The position numbers and the translations under genes were made by a program. Shown one piece after another: positions 35,501 to 35,796 of a stretch of 64,000 nt of DNA; position 1 is the stretch's first letter; every line of letters begins with the position of its first letter. The notes below the pieces were generated by a model. That model worked only from the letters and a program-made list of their open reading frames with translations, was not told the origin of the DNA and ran no database searches. This DNA is from Nocardia jiangxiensis NBRC 101359 (GTDB lineage Bacteria > Actinomycetota > Actinomycetes > Mycobacteriales > Mycobacteriaceae): NCBI RefSeq assembly GCF_000308615.1, contig NZ_BAGB01000068.1, positions 310,001-374,000 on the forward strand, written 5' to 3'.

Positions 35501-35796
35501 AGGGCCCCGGCTCGGCGGCGCTGGTCCACAACGTCTGGCAGAAGGAGGACCCGATCACGAAGCAACCGCTGTTCCATGCGAACGGGTTCCCGGTCCTCAG
35601 CGACATCAGCCATGCGACGGTGATCGTCTACCCGACGATCGTGGCGCCGAACCGCACACCGGGACCGGTGTGGTGGGACCCCCAGAGCGGCGCCACCTCC
35701 GACCGCCCGCCCGCCTGGCTGGTGAACAGATCGGCACATATGGAATACCTACTGGTACCCCGGCAGACGACCACACCGGCCGGCCCCACCAGCTGA
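4660..35796 (+). CDS. Giant multi-effector polymorphic toxin (WXG100-like N-terminus, SecA-like core, OTU, ART, glutaminase and papain-fold domains)
   Basis: One open frame of 10,378 codons. Residue map (approximate): 1-310 WXG100-like segment and glycine-zipper hydrophobic stretches; 340-770 Asn/Gly-rich linker; 817-981 Tox-PL 1; 1300-1890 SecA-like ATPase; 2407-2561 Tox-PL 2; 2690-4610 strand-rich region; 4634-4817 KAAAE helix; 4914-5096 OTU; 5203-5242 two ubiquitin-interacting motifs; 5250-6190 disordered, acidic; 6197-6334 Tox-PL 3; 6488-7044 ART pair; 7148-7450 HopA1-like; 7758-7968 degenerate OTU; 8024-8304 ART; 8411-8998 ART pair; 9091-9895 two protein-glutaminase-like domains; 10191-10378 Tox-PL 4. 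The ATG at 4660 follows GAGG at 4645-4648. The N-terminus suggests type VII (ESX) export, but no ESX genes are nearby. Families are read from motifs; a host-directed role is inferred. Confidence 0.9.
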   Translation: MSIEIPPGLQWLSYLAGSSWPKGDEDALFALSQDWTDASNALNAIIAPLHAACDTASQNYSGSGADQMKSQFDQFFSGDNSVEKIVQGLEQLADSVFDCGQQTEYAKLQIIITLAVMAAEIAYALATLWGAWAVSLIEAEGAGIMRLIASRLAATLAARASRLAATPLWKLTAIQVLKQGAIGLGTDALAQGIELSEGHSKGFNVKQMFITGAVGAISGGVATPIGHFGGKYLGGWVAKNGGMNWWKAGLVAVGSGIPAGVVGAGAGIVAYGAMTGQWEFDPAALLGGVGGGLVGGVHGVMGHFQGKFTAGMGGYETLPAYSAEDKPPSYSDGSFFQSDTKPTWSDSKTDNPASTHDSPPVNGNSQRAQGNSNNSPEISHNGTTTTNGAERNGNGPARNGGNVDDATRNGSNINGTSNRGNVNGSTTNGTTHNGVTPNNRSDFSTGNRNGPAANLDSNSRNINGDNNSHLTANNRTDNGQQYETPRTNGSAKDFQANGRSSEDGPASQWSPTRGSTDQRLNGNPDTNLSTNGTRNGSEQTNPFRQNIDRTTNPQSSPIRSTDLSNSTNSSARQSVSSSNIEGSSTRPSQPPRVFSSATKVADGSTPTNPFRTGTQDQSRPASTLGGKNALRTPDTKLTANGTDQLRATPSTETRTTNGTNNPDRSRYRVTVEDVPDESETPNRITDEPLKGRSNNPFRTTVEEVPDESGTRFTTPQDNRNAGTTLRPNENQSTPLTRTDSDTRSNDTNPFRSRTKNDDTGGSSPIRRTDTEHRSQTSRSDNEPESRISADRRDPPRGPAEEATEKPTLTDRSDETPGGWYERHSTDYVTGERVVNDCSRQVLRRLASDFPENRRILAPKEPVGLRGMDALEFEMRSTGTLQSFPDHEAVGEALRALGPGAKAAVIESYRGPADRNGIGGHAVVMTVRNKNSWVWDPATNRETPLVFHNRDEVAGVTAVLYTADGTPTHAPGRDLDGVGATGNVRIGSSTDTAPHLTETPAHEESAPPDDIPAAATDHEFDGPPGRSWNEVTELGAQPQQLSKTAFAKSSSGEHDLAVFGDESGARYIWSRSGGLTDAEGRPVPRSTTLDTVLSDSRITEVRTPGTSDRSTSGQPRPEDPQSHNDFPAETTPPKHDSELLQRLVTTQERAQQHQQQVKETIERSRSSVEDARHALEVAEATHDDTRISEARTVYEQATEDHRQTVETAVDKLMSDADTAGADAWKAFQDGHISQEDAFPLVREQRVSAAKAAAEALLEHYDVQAGKDRSGPLAKLSNEELEQRILDSSEKDSRAAQIELFRRGTGGKIGGPGGKVLRWTQLTSEILMRHGPVEMDTGEGKELTAISHATRTVLEKGIAHVMTSSDPLVVHMQHEFESLVAGEHDLGIDVYHLDSDQPFPERVEGRKLIVLGTAQDYGFRAVKEAQAVVDKLKESGMSTEELTQLRADLEQAPSMKEYKQILDAAAESRGLPDRFEPFPGGDLTIDEIDAQLIDEQTHYVLSPGKSGPADEQFAGRVHDIWNTLQEAKERGVLGPEDFGKDPDKRGIFDAKMTRFARAKLAIMLKSGQNISDADAEEFAHAAQAEWGPERNSDYHVSDDGKIKIISSQTNDQVMDDPEKQSSSRWNGFAKYLEVKNGLEITGDSEHSLSITGKQIFSGGHFEHITGMSGTLLTPSEGNPRGVEDVMHDEYGTGPISRVDRFFKSQLVTPDARHFTSGQEKFTAMANDILDTAFVQDSKTGEWEQKGSPQLAIAMDNADVQRLADALDHAANERGLDVKFDKLDVAWVDSHGSKDRANEAMQQIIKDGGEMGRIILGNKMMGRGVDITPSKEAIANGGLKVKISGGPAYSERVNHQAETRAARSGDPNGDWATGGTPGEAVHYISPEDYRSAAPNVRVKTFITRYQEAAQEHRAATEAHNDNRNEATEAKLEETRSALNTAENDLRNQATPLQKAAVEQQLLNSRRAESDPARAPPLGEGTDTPNPVTPPPRSTDTTRPAPNTDGSNNIHAAPPPAHQIPGVDRSPGSRPFAFQPRQDLPTIETMLGDPEFGSPGSEQGNSPHTNTAHEFGDENDRSGAATPSPTFRPEDMPGTTGHKSVFSEYFPANSLAAQQTNPLQQPRTEAGPSTPARYQYGTPTFDGSTAPYEKVPPSETQEQAAPPREFPATTAPYERPQPGPSRFGFRRLFQGFSRRIPTALVDGRRTNVHEEPWHPTATMRNPYLHLSGSTGHRRLAVFPERRAQAVAGDTVGRFGGWLAMDWLLHGTTRTTEFDYTTLTSDQRQNAINVIAGLRANTEDRTLDQWRSWAEQTLGGTAIGRARVQLTALSGDARVWMLNSRGSRALAVQRIGDTNDFRVYDPDTGRSGESTAGVLERLMDERDISELVIAGPRAGMPAEMSAFDELPVYSRGAHLPEYIAPEDPAAVWGGVNCAVVALEQLSTFTGRPRPQVPESLAGITGMPADALSDNAGAPLRQFADHDDIATQLTELGPGAVALVVDDYRGYTDANGVGAHAYLLRVNHDGTVAVHDASDPDTRAFPPNVPRELAGTHAVLYSADGVPVTMDPAMPDQLPATTMIGARSTDDSESTDPPSDSNLSRTVWNFGRRFKGAEDLVQVAAIPENTIKWLRQQVIHFVETESAKQPVATASSTKPADTEGPDASKKAVTPAEVGKPAKGKKPAYTGPDARRQRALTNALKGPQAPKDPFHAAVKQKLTSRLTTAETYRLFSKSGMPLAAEYNGNPFPVFLRLRLEPREHSRPNDGPAVSIQRWTYGNVDKGSSASEQNQRSFSALYTHLFEVNKGKLVNWGLAPQFNFMHNRLASAMAVIGSVQSVIKKRSTDSDAVPHDFDMHWEMRYNPEGLAGVLSPDIRDHEDDWVKIDHEAAPDLLTAWFPNHLHDNTIKIPEAGKDDKYTPIPFHRAADYSESDDNPNPYISADQMPFYGPLDFPAHDELFADVMKGFPDQIKQISKASAIQLRTFFGDNLRGNIPMMHGGSVQSPTMYTKSGTPLGYFNVEIVDFHGGDTLTGPVTAEGQSRLEYNVVRGLRTQGRAAISNRLGAAMSFSLGLAQGKSDKATGYATRGGNITLFKGGVTHQNSHALTYGGRGYVSRALRIVSRLLHTTPDMEIRVTFVRPDGAPILPKPGTPLNNPGKATSTKDTVPVEDGTKTATDDTKPAGDDTKPAGDDTEAVKDKTDNTTSTTRTGKRYPINMLVPSKSALGRKPQAGEQRFLPLHLLHLQNLDLLTTPLQVEIPGNIADGIEKFVSDMDFLPSASKANDILDLSSTAEERLENARTLSHMKARLTKLAAFDEMLQLGFRTEFNGTTAAGLDPARITVTIKAVREYNTPDGKYDPKADSNEGVTHDWRTPILQTMNYSGIILSSGEETESTPLAMDAGTGASFTNPLNIIGTQRLASVSASYDFNYGESKGDGTAQYHAEENYTFSPKNSAEDDYKGDAGLEIFGVPTRFVAEISYSHGHGPAPIEGKGKVSLAVPQYLTSATPNTALLVPAKIRSDHGPKDALPADITKGLDAAKKQSIENGVGRIPLSAVVANHPVSEIIHEATTGLIDAIELEAAAEGRDLDTSTLKIPGKFPEDRGPILPIAEPRARRTADSSSWWSSHRAGFHSWVPDLSGWRPNLGPWFGKQDNQPESIDLPERGTTATSQQALPETTITIPKKAVTTGTDAEEAPKPLQELEPLPKAAEPGEQKPKIPGAWPDETAKGDDTGTTTPEDGETWGHWAWSKATGVGKWVWRTAFGDPATDPASQASSVLHASLSPQHMLMYAPLIFRDSYKFETEIPGKVTGTDYSVDIRGFFDNIRAVKPSAVDTEHWMEANNARIRNLGVNHGHQGALIVGGTYGRESDHSLRPSGGWRGGNSTNTHVTKGDATDSMRVTSDYGGKVYRFAADGHYVVTVKAGFRNFALSVFGLGKPYGTRSRIVDAPDRLEFFLTDNDLHDHPEYKALFEKTAKEQGWKLDIIPEGQENQPITEIQEDGTEKKVDNYVPIEPRLLSDAYVGKRRDEPETAKALPAFGGATEVIFDDGRGSLENSATALLEKISPGATVVGHSNYHPGVAPLINEHTTSYGVRNLANAGSEGKHSFHFVDRSLGVPRMVGVTFTQRPRPDKDMPDGQTLATIEGKMVPRTAALDNVHRHIRADGNALEEPGATSVGSSHSQSNQLSVTLGGQSNQQRPGATLAVQRTGTHSEVQNSTRDLSAWQRSSARQYEFKIPTEWTVTVDWRTMDETLSGYLFDKFGDLLVGTGHVLAAGGNAIANGWARITTGEWRGVVTGLDPDEIPTPSQSRSDTVTATTFMRVHEADTKPIPKPGQAPAAEVARTEPQVFGFDPTKSKLEPAKAIGTPETADLEAAVAVEPAEKVPDDVRELLSVPSWKPKLAFDIREFDASQQFAEALLRVDPSLRTNDSTRVAEGMYNRLVTLVAKGDFVELGPQSTGPFLNVEQTGAMPAPQQHAAGVKIGDTVVKMSLYSPREEDGNDQIAFDTFEFTVDNMGSSSSRNTNTALSFSYLGAKQANDRGGPTIPLGGDVSGKGGTVAIGSVLRNLFRTNVKGGKPEGQRLRSVAVVEVIGPKGTLWVTGDLILRSNEKPPDSANLPKAIAPKDDSTLVVPPKGSKPKGDETDPAKKAADEKRAAEEKAAAEKKAAAEKKAADDKAAAEKKAAEDKAAAEKKAADDKAAAEKKAAAEKAAAEKKAKEEAEAKAKEDAEAKKAAPKKKYKPKKKQPTSDTEDDDTKTKDPDKSKDDAEAEKAAAEKAEAAAKTLEAEKAAAEAEKLAAEKLAAEKAKAEAEKLAAEKAAAEKLATDAETGPDTKSSNATTSNTKKFDPSGAEKLDPEAIKAQTAEADELAAELKAAKAGTEAEASAESSKPKTKSKGFISSLFGGSSSVSPKVGRKTGPRSRVVDGIAAPHGYVWESMPPDGDCFFHALERILYSTPYDSATELDRRIRDLRLMTAAELVGPRMGEYLVAFTTIRNADRNVGRQLTTAEEQNPISAADQIAHFAEYIRQVRQLTQRGVWRTDVFHVVPQAAAAALARLSENSRNVRVYGQDMRRGQTFGPNAEAPADAATLVAFNHYHLAVPTGDHTPTLTLPTRPWDDFASLLTFEFDEYNPQDDTQTAPGPGRIAIFGDAEAARYLWFPSAGSKPGEMLDANSQPVDLTFDEALTDPAVTVVRAPAVAEEVTGPDLKQTDPELAAAIDESVAEFHAAAAKAKVEAEEKDPDLAAAIALSLEGLEKPDKGLYDADGKLILPPASPTGTIIHDSSAEDSKAVLSGGESTSNTTQSVAKKLDPDIPFGLLPPSLEPDSTTTPLAKTVEHHDDSSDEAPLTPKTTYFEQLDSDEELDPPDTELGDHSFTLHPPESATQTNIRPIPQLDESHPAITSDDKPLESTELVEETITGTETIEVGKPAVSQEKTDLAHDDASEDVLLEPATTPATGNLTTTAESSSATPGPTPSTTVESSSAAIDPNLTSTITDASSTPETDPSTITEPIIPGSSAKTVVQNPLSEDDGEAVFDDDKSVYSTDEHEPDIPLLPPGPPSAQRPPGPTAYRNDLDDFDSDGEPFAFTKPVQQPTFDTETVEAVESTLAQEKTDPTPKIEQLPKTSTPPAIEQERIPPVAQKDSITEAESTEQLHDTTAPTIRTVRSTETMRRFPIARATEEGSDLDGNDTLEQESDDELHGPMPMAPPFHRRRAGSESELPTATFVGWQMVPPRRLEDIRATLRMDDEALDLLEDTIENRPVHEAVQADSIDDTDPSTQHHETIVPAIRTVQSTETMRYAPIRQVTQEESALDEALAHDSDDELHDPMPMASPFHRQRAGSESELPTATFVGSIRPRPRLENLRSTYEPPSEPSTSRDGTSTPSEDRTVTPQEPTRQPRRSYSDEQIDLTRPRRRARSTSSLDDQRSPSVTTQRRFPLFPAGTTRRTDPRMFGTTSPFPSMPTSHENFSLPRYFGETGTLPRFGTGTRFEDLAPFEGSTLSEDLTSTEHIAPPGDFTSSGDEALPKGTEKAPRDTKPADALEAPATSTSSKKVEPPKETESSKKATPAEEITSAEDLTLPKVVEESTEDAPASSQTQQRGRTIPLFDGSARTRTGDTTTSARGTRNPWTRLRRLVSRIGATSDRTTDVATPRPTTDTPRRHFRDLFRRPLDRLRRDTTTNTPVRISRTVRGDGATAHTVVTNRRTTTSPDSQTSADCVVGTLTALRNAPGGNRIRIPQGSTSLPGRTRRDLEWGARGRLRGFPDESTIVRNLQIHGPGARALVVAVHATPNANGIGAHAYLMVNDRGLVRVYDAADPTHTLPGQQRPAAVHAILYTPDGNTVRPLLPRGATVPRFPSDIRIGAPRDRVSDTGTPRGDTTSHRAAGPGLDGAHPGGSAQGSARRTGLRRLQGFVSRLRSRETSTVPTATASTSRAAQDGRTRTSAGSSVRTIRSLFSRNRDAGVGTSDVIITRPTQRIDGTTVDGDGTTSRTPQLTTRTATSLDQLSPRHRSAVVGHTRKPDVVDDFLADPDRFVRDWDAATSAPEGMAILWPGQQPPAFDDLRPQLERMEQVPEEEIDSAALGMMDVLRNLLAADDPRREWQTVVEDFHRYHEVNDHFGANLNAPFSIDALRDQIRRLDEATSAQLPITTALHLVSEDSTLARQLTTVGAGSEILHHTFTAAAQTSSTRPRVELTVPPGVRGLLSGDPAHPQLLLPRDTVFRFTGITEDGRVTAEVVPSAPNRGGVRYIPTGEPRRSSWDSTEPQPDSLPDQGRLVGGVRYFADDAARESFAHNVLRTWDDLPGEVRHTLRRYEEGALINIALRRGTASGIDRWVAHLVDSAELWKSRENELQRAGVSPWSSDAEQLAVPSTLLDARPGARWEQIRSDARMYELIRDHFGPRNTSEPLTPGPLHEHMRVLDEATGTPLRLDGAVQVTRSLSTIDFLNAADGRPLGDRNPDLLVGAIQQEPGYLSTSFSSRVRHMPDTMKYHVSLTVPPGARGVYIGSDARDRHKLELILPRDTRYRITQVERPARGLPVLHAELLLPSDPSHSSGLGPNPGPFTDTPDRNPPGDPKGKGRSDTRDVTDTAPAGGERADESGPQTRPAESGTDSTDSAPAPERSTDTQEQPRRPAPPPLLLARPSVPPTTDPSTPIATRARREFSTILNAPRTLETLYSVLHQRLPDLSFDELQTLRAQSYEQQGLAVPAVSRENFDTFLREVWDHREWIRTSRNVYAMYSRPGGGARAEDPQLYRDQLVDILRHRAPGAQVATDDAERPFSPAMARFWAIDDPSFLHFHRVDRPDGMRSEDVGFKMFVNTSGNARPHVFGEFVHNVLDRPHDFPGVYSAKVGTAFGQRADGIVIYARDRDAVDRITGWFREFQNDHIEMFQWDVPRGAEQVLAGVGFGAEPPVDSFGEVRAELVHDALGTHGAGTFEEFHAEVRNLFRANGIDPDQPHLHLPGHSGPVLRADTTDEASTTDDGQSETTDDASRPDHPAASPTDHPAASTGAPTRQAHTGIRDLTPEENHALRGYADIHRLLQDKLSFAGMDDDDVFHLIEQIRPHLLDDLASAAEALGTTAPKAVDWQRQADNFGMSLQDVAREETRTTDDFGNDFGDDFAGFNAADDFAGYRSADFQAGPSDDLSTHEVDAPPTEEAAARTPTPEFRDLTPAQTDALREFGRIDDAIGSAEPWEALELARQLRPELQNAFHSAATALRVPPELAVELRLEADKLQDAEPGVGVADIRRRIVVKWQPQQDDTGPPAPIWEPSPHDGNHLLDVLAHFSGHAASTQLRTSLAERMEAHLADYIDLLPTFTPDGLKELKVEKLRRARWDIERNAASWRRIRMQSDLVVRGELGLDDPLPRTDEDLAAETRRREQFEESAEQFDESVRRRAQDRLRYLLDAVRAANLPTDHLMSADLLPIVARELELNVVVLHPDAPRDVYRHSPSEAPFALLYASAEHPEQLQVARTADGAPLRLHPDHLHTPAAYEPPPGSEWRPETPTATEDTGRLDENGTRTFDSDDAGLHYGETVLDQWHRLTPEQQHAAWAYHASAIHNTLLREGSNRAQEVLDQGRTASEHIALLTELTGQQEPSLAELTEHRQAGEAHAYEVIPDPYRANTAWRLIDAIASRNDPESTLAQLIADDQFYRVTLQPFFQRYFGTSPSLDVLEHGIRTLDQATRPLPNTEPIRVVRGLTSIGFMRDRNGNPVSSFADPANLVGTVQQEPGYLSTSVGSDLATMPDGRRFEYRVNLTVPPGAEGLWIGPRSGVPRDNELLLARDTRYRITAATRDEANDVLVLDAEILLPERSEFVTEPQLSAQRSPRNPGSQRLPGPAPMIAETLAALRTKEPARWTPDGDPLDPMTVITDPHTPHLPPSALHPSSLTHAVSPGDTPARPHTSTPITDVEPTPTDTVRSEFEELSEDQRLAVLAHARKPDAVDRFLFDPVGFAKVVDRLDAARKFVDLLRHEFADLPIHEFAEVLHHEFAELLPDEFADLPRSIGDPPEFDYLRPMLAWLESIAPEARTSAQRELSALLSNLFDRDNDGEGDDYHARWRWEDILQDYDNHRELDGHFLAHLNTPFSITALERQTEALHHVSSTLRPITTTLHLTTDHLKIPSEFSAPGHEIRQTRFTVATTADTAAPGTTQPGIGLTVRPGARVMLFGSPDQPQVLLPPDTVFHITGPGTAEVDPALNRDGPLFRGRVHGNTREFDDDIARHNFGLHVMRDWDALPGEVKHELHRYQRTPVINEALRQHSMSRLDDWVEQLAKSHRTYDLVQQAEIPGKYLNDGGLNTDAWRTARAVLRDKDNRTESEDDQLEALNEIVSAPDPGARWAQIRADEGDRDELARYYGFKAEQPDTDMLWAIVEKIDQGTNRTLPLDGKTIHAIRGIKDRYLSLMTATDGQPLGDRDPEFLVGAIHQEPTFMSLSLSADVTVFRKRRYHLDVALPPGTQARYIGDDSPYPDLREILLARNTRIRVDSISKLENGTTVLHVVVLPPGPNHPSSDDQPTEPPAPPGTDFTAPRPTQQPTTTPQSGTGDSEYPDTPRPANLQPSDSTHADDGTGHTTPITAVPGGGRSSALLRDQGILPESTAPTVAHVDLSAMLSGDHPIDFARVLTLLSHANTSRDSRPLETAFSAAHGHPLKDVVREAVQQGRLSATQERRIARLMGWQPKQDLPAGLTPPRTAARPGQSPAELPAVREYVKSLLSIRDTDGALAFIEHLNRNPRKLWAVQDAYRNETQGRDLATDLRSGLPEDKEYLDHVFAESAEQRSPWGPDDERIPVEWDTAREWFEHIDTMTFEHWSGDHPMPHGYLDTGCVQLAHHVALELISLGTRPRKILVNGEDLQMIQTLPDGTAKLLNWRHHVANLVYTRNRDGHAEWMVWDPAVAREPVSKNEWLAKIHLDPARATHVEGPAEDIIDKFAEQRAADDAADVSWMRWMQQGYLRGQTVVVTDAHAMALAPGRLLPPLSESDVHRPESLRELDRSLADADTDKRLLQSLNIMARRNLGGQIRDAVQDYLHTRRAEGLPAVESDIVDIIGSHVAGNPARVGLIDDNPALARFLNSHLRTEFHDFIVGNRDTDADHEYAIQLATALQGGTDPIDFPAMLDTLRHATAHRDPAFLEGVYRIAHTTPLAAAVQQAHETGRLSDARASRVRQLMGWEPATIPAAAPLPSEHRENAPAVRAYTDAIRDRIDSGQPLAALTMVVQLDRDLPALWPVQSAYRTATGGRELFDDLRTALPDEHDYIDHAFARLPAAFSTPDAEPTPVLEDTATDWIRALGKLPFTTEVGSAERAHLTASALIRKGTFPRTLVITAEGMRAPTTVPDALRRNVSIQQSVPISRYTANLVHTVEGDIAAWQVFDPALSRSPMLIQEVLTHLQAPRDALIREFTVPETLADLERHSTDNPLPTPMVVPASTATPGAPATDSHTPEPQASATTSADQQVPQPDSPSAVGSSSPAHSLSEEEESVLQQARDRRALLQAATAAGPVTPVAANPRSATPTFDHLRYEHADGEDLVAPVAVARIVMHTQLGQGVTHDQALQFWQRAQLATDLEFGRGEILEPLQLLHVDLVPTQSTADIASAHLNITIGHDHGQWHPDMSVETFTENLREHLGLPRPSDPDGLSADDLRHFTNAMARALTASHLTGLGGTRHYGLNYLQPLEDPSFQHEVEDALRDGDRFLIGADPRDNDYGTLINAGGTSEPGRNNNCLDTSLAGLASFMGDPQVALARWLDNRWGEAGGMQRAQNFLGTPIQSFYSAGRMDRQFAALHDYMKQQGPGSAALVHNVWQKEDPITKQPLFHANGFPVLSDISHATVIVYPTIVAPNRTPGPVWWDPQSGATSDRPPAWLVNRSAHMEYLLVPRQTTTPAGPTS
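5690..6990 (+). other. Giant protein: Asn/Gly-rich linker with four NPFR motifs
   Basis: Dense NGN, NGT and RNG repeats dominate 5735-6280, so the segment is probably disordered. NPFR occurs at 6280-6291, 6481-6492, 6742-6753 and 6901-6912, twice near a VE(D/E)VPDES repeat. A PPSY motif precedes the linker at about 5637-5648. NPF motifs bind EH domains and PPxY motifs bind WW domains in eukaryotes; whether that matters here is unknown. Confidence 0.6.
7110..7600 (+). other. Giant protein: papain-fold (Tox-PL) domain 1
   Basis: The papain-like triad is visible as Cys837 (NDCSRQVL), His920 (GGHAVVMT) and Asp935 (VWDPAT). A LGPGAKAAVIESYRG strand precedes the His. The order and spacing (Cys+83 His, +15 Asp) match domains 2 and 3 of the same protein. 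Tox-PL domains are predicted or shown to deamidate or cleave host proteins. A (D/E)SGARYIW module follows at 7807-7970. Confidence 0.7.
8560..10320 (+). other. Giant protein: SecA-like ATPase core
   Basis: Landmarks of bacterial SecA occur in the right order. Walker A is MDTGEGKE (residues 1333-1340; SecA has MKTGEGKT). Next come HVMTSSDPLV (SecA HVVTVNDYLA) and LGTAQDYGF (SecA YGTNNEFGF). Walker B is DEIDAQLIDE (1484-1493; SecA DEVDSILIDE). Then follow SITGKQIF, ITGMSGTLL, MMGRGVDIT (1817-1825; SecA MAGRGTDI) and ERVNHQAETRAARSGDPNG (SecA RIDNQLRGRAGRQGDPG). Both nucleotide-binding folds and a cross-linking-domain-like insertion are therefore present. The helical scaffold and zinc tail of SecA are not seen. 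The Walker A Ser/Thr is replaced by Glu1340 and several arginine-finger residues are altered, so ATP hydrolysis is doubtful. Confidence 0.85.
11880..12340 (+). other. Giant protein: papain-fold (Tox-PL) domain 2
   Basis: Triad Cys2428 (GVNCAVVALEQL), His2510 (GVGAHAYLLRV) and Asp2526 (VHDASDP), again with a LGPGAVALVVDDYRG strand before the His. Spacing Cys+82 His, +16 Asp. An unassigned globular stretch of about 200 residues (11220-11850) containing RVYDPDTG precedes it. Confidence 0.7.
12730..18480 (+). other. Giant protein: about 1,900-residue strand-rich region of unknown function
   Basis: From residue about 2690 to 4610 the sequence alternates polar and hydrophobic residues with many Gly, Ser, Thr and aromatics (for example ASVSASYDFNYGES, YSVDIRGFFDN, HYVVTVKAGFRN, LSVTLGGQSNQQ). 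Recurrent short themes such as RLGAAMSFSLG and NTALSFSYLGAKQ suggest several diverged beta modules. No catalytic signature is recognised. A structural, receptor-binding or translocation role is possible but unsupported by motif. Confidence 0.45.
18560..19110 (+). other. Giant protein: Lys/Ala/Glu single-helix linker
   Basis: Residues about 4634-4817 repeat (A)EKKAAA(E/D)K-type units, then a KKKYKPKKK basic patch, then AEAEKLAAEKAAAE units. The charge pattern favours a long stable single helix or coiled coil, like the TolA stalk. At DNA level this is an imperfect tandem repeat rich in GCC/GCA/GAG/AAG. Confidence 0.75.
19400..19945 (+). other. Giant protein: OTU-family cysteine protease (deubiquitinase-like) domain
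   Basis: PPDGDCFFHALERIL (Asp4932-Gly-Asp-Cys4935) is the OTU catalytic-cysteine signature, and FNHYHLAV (His5087-Tyr) is the catalytic-histidine signature about 150 residues later, the normal separation. A helical WRTDVFHVVPQAAAAALA segment and an NVRVYGQ strand lie between, as in OTU folds. OTU proteases cleave ubiquitin or ubiquitin-like chains in eukaryotic cells. All key residues are present. Confidence 0.8.
20263..20400 (+). other. Giant protein: two ubiquitin-interacting motifs (UIMs)
   Basis: TDPELAAAIDESVAEF (core Leu5206-x2-Ala5209-Ile-x2-Ser5213) and EEKDPDLAAAIALSLEGLE (core Leu5235-x2-Ala5238-Ile-x2-Ser5242) both fit the UIM consensus: acidic residues, Leu, two any, Ala, hydrophobic, two any, Ser, acidic. 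They are 29 residues apart and about 115 residues after the OTU catalytic His. Confidence 0.75.
21613..22230 (+). repeat. Tandem repeat in the acidic Ser/Thr-rich linker of the giant gene
   Basis: Two units of about 125 codons share IRTV(R/Q)STETMR, SDDELH(G/D)PMPMA(P/S)PFHR and AGSESELPTATFVG. A 45-base stretch is identical in both (21771-21815 and 22146-22190), which points to recent duplication or gene conversion. The encoded segment is acidic and probably disordered. Confidence 0.85.
23250..23660 (+). other. Giant protein: papain-fold (Tox-PL) domain 3
   Basis: Triad Cys6209 (SADCVVGTLTAL), His6290 (GIGAHAYLMVN) and Asp6305 (VYDAADP), with a GPGARALVVAVH strand before the His. Spacing Cys+81 His, +15 Asp. 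It is flanked on both sides by Arg-rich disordered sequence. Confidence 0.7.
24121..25790 (+). other. Giant protein: ART block A (degenerate ART plus intact-looking ART)
   Basis: The first unit ends HPQLLLPRDTVFRF with Gln6704 where the catalytic Glu is expected, and has no STS. The second has Arg6930 (VTRSL), Ser6966-Thr-Ser (GYLSTSF) and Glu7008 (KLELILPRDTRYRI), the R-STS-E order of ADP-ribosyltransferase exoenzymes. The residue two before Glu is Lys rather than the usual Glu or Gln. A helical GVRYFADDAARESFAH module separates the units. The block is paralogous to the one at 29890. Confidence 0.7.
26101..27010 (+). other. Giant protein: HopA1-like effector domain
   Basis: Residues about 7148-7450 contain GFKMFVNTSGNARPHVFGEF, SAKVGTAFGQRADGIVIYA, MFQWDVP, GVGFGAEPP, SFGEVRAELVHDAL and a FRANGIDPDQPHLHLP ending. 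This run corresponds to the HopA1 (type III effector) family as found fused or adjacent to actinobacterial toxin genes. In plant pathogens HopA1 triggers immunity; its reaction is not one I can state from sequence. Confidence 0.55.
27930..28560 (+). other. Giant protein: degenerate OTU-like segment
   Basis: PSPHDGNHLLDVLAHF (Asp7767-Gly-Asn-His7770-Leu-Leu) aligns with the DGDCFF of the OTU domain but has His for Cys. Later ADLLPIVARELELNVVVLHP resembles the OTU helix-strand before the histidine, and the terminal NHY is absent. It looks like an inactivated OTU copy. Confidence 0.45.
28730..29570 (+). other. Giant protein: ART domain 3
   Basis: Arg8190 (IRVVRGL), Ser8227-Thr-Ser (GYLSTSV) and Glu8271 (RDNELLLARDTRYRI) give the R-STS-E signature at the same spacing as block A. 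Asp8269 occupies the position two before the Glu. A helical module similar to those before the other ARTs precedes it. Confidence 0.7.
29890..31650 (+). other. Giant protein: ART block B (degenerate ART plus partly degenerate ART)
   Basis: The block opens with AHARKPDAVDRFLFDP, matching GHTRKPDVVDDFLADP of block A. The first ART unit ends PQVLLPPDTVFHI with Gln8668 for Glu. The second keeps Arg8887 (HAIRGI) and Glu8966 (LREILLARNTRIRV), but STS has become Ser8925-Leu-Ser. Block order and linkers match block A, so the pair arose by segmental duplication followed by divergence. Confidence 0.65.
30052..30147 (+). repeat. Four 24-bp tandem repeats (HEFADLP-type) in the giant gene
   Basis: Units start at 30052, 30076, 30100 and 30124 and encode HEFADLPI, HEFAEVLH, HEFAELLP and DEFADLPR. 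The shared DNA core is (C/G)ACGAGTTCGCGGA. The repeat lies in the helical segment at the start of ART block B and has no counterpart in block A. Confidence 0.85.
31930..32940 (+). other. Giant protein: protein-glutaminase-like domain 1
   Basis: Cys9318 (DTGCVQLAHHVALELI), His9365 (NWRHHVANLVYT) and Asp9385 (WMVWDPAVAREPVS) reproduce the Cys-His-Asp triad and spacing (47 and 20) of protein glutaminases such as the Chryseobacterium enzyme, whose triad is 42 and 20 apart. The GT.PRKILVNG stretch and the PVSKNEWLAKI ending are also family features. The expected reaction is deamidation of protein glutamine side chains. A helical module (LMGWQP, AVQDAYR) precedes it. Confidence 0.7.
33420..34340 (+). 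other. Giant protein: protein-glutaminase-like domain 2, catalytically degenerate
   Basis: A duplicate of the previous module: the helical part (RQLMGWEP, PVQSAYRTATGGREL) and the catalytic part align. Cys is replaced by Ser9793 (VGSAERAHL) and His by Tyr9846 (SRYTANLV), while Asp9865 (QVFDPALS) remains. It should be inactive as a glutaminase. Confidence 0.65.
35230..35796 (+). other. Giant protein: C-terminal papain-fold (Tox-PL) domain 4
   Basis: Cys10214 (NNNCLDTSLAGL), His10318 (SDISHATVIVY) and Asp10340 (VWWDPQSG) form the triad. Spacing (104 and 22) is wider than in copies 1-3, so this is a different subgroup. A C-terminal toxin position, directly before a small gene, is typical of polymorphic toxins, and this is the best candidate for the cognate target of that gene. 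Confidence 0.7.
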
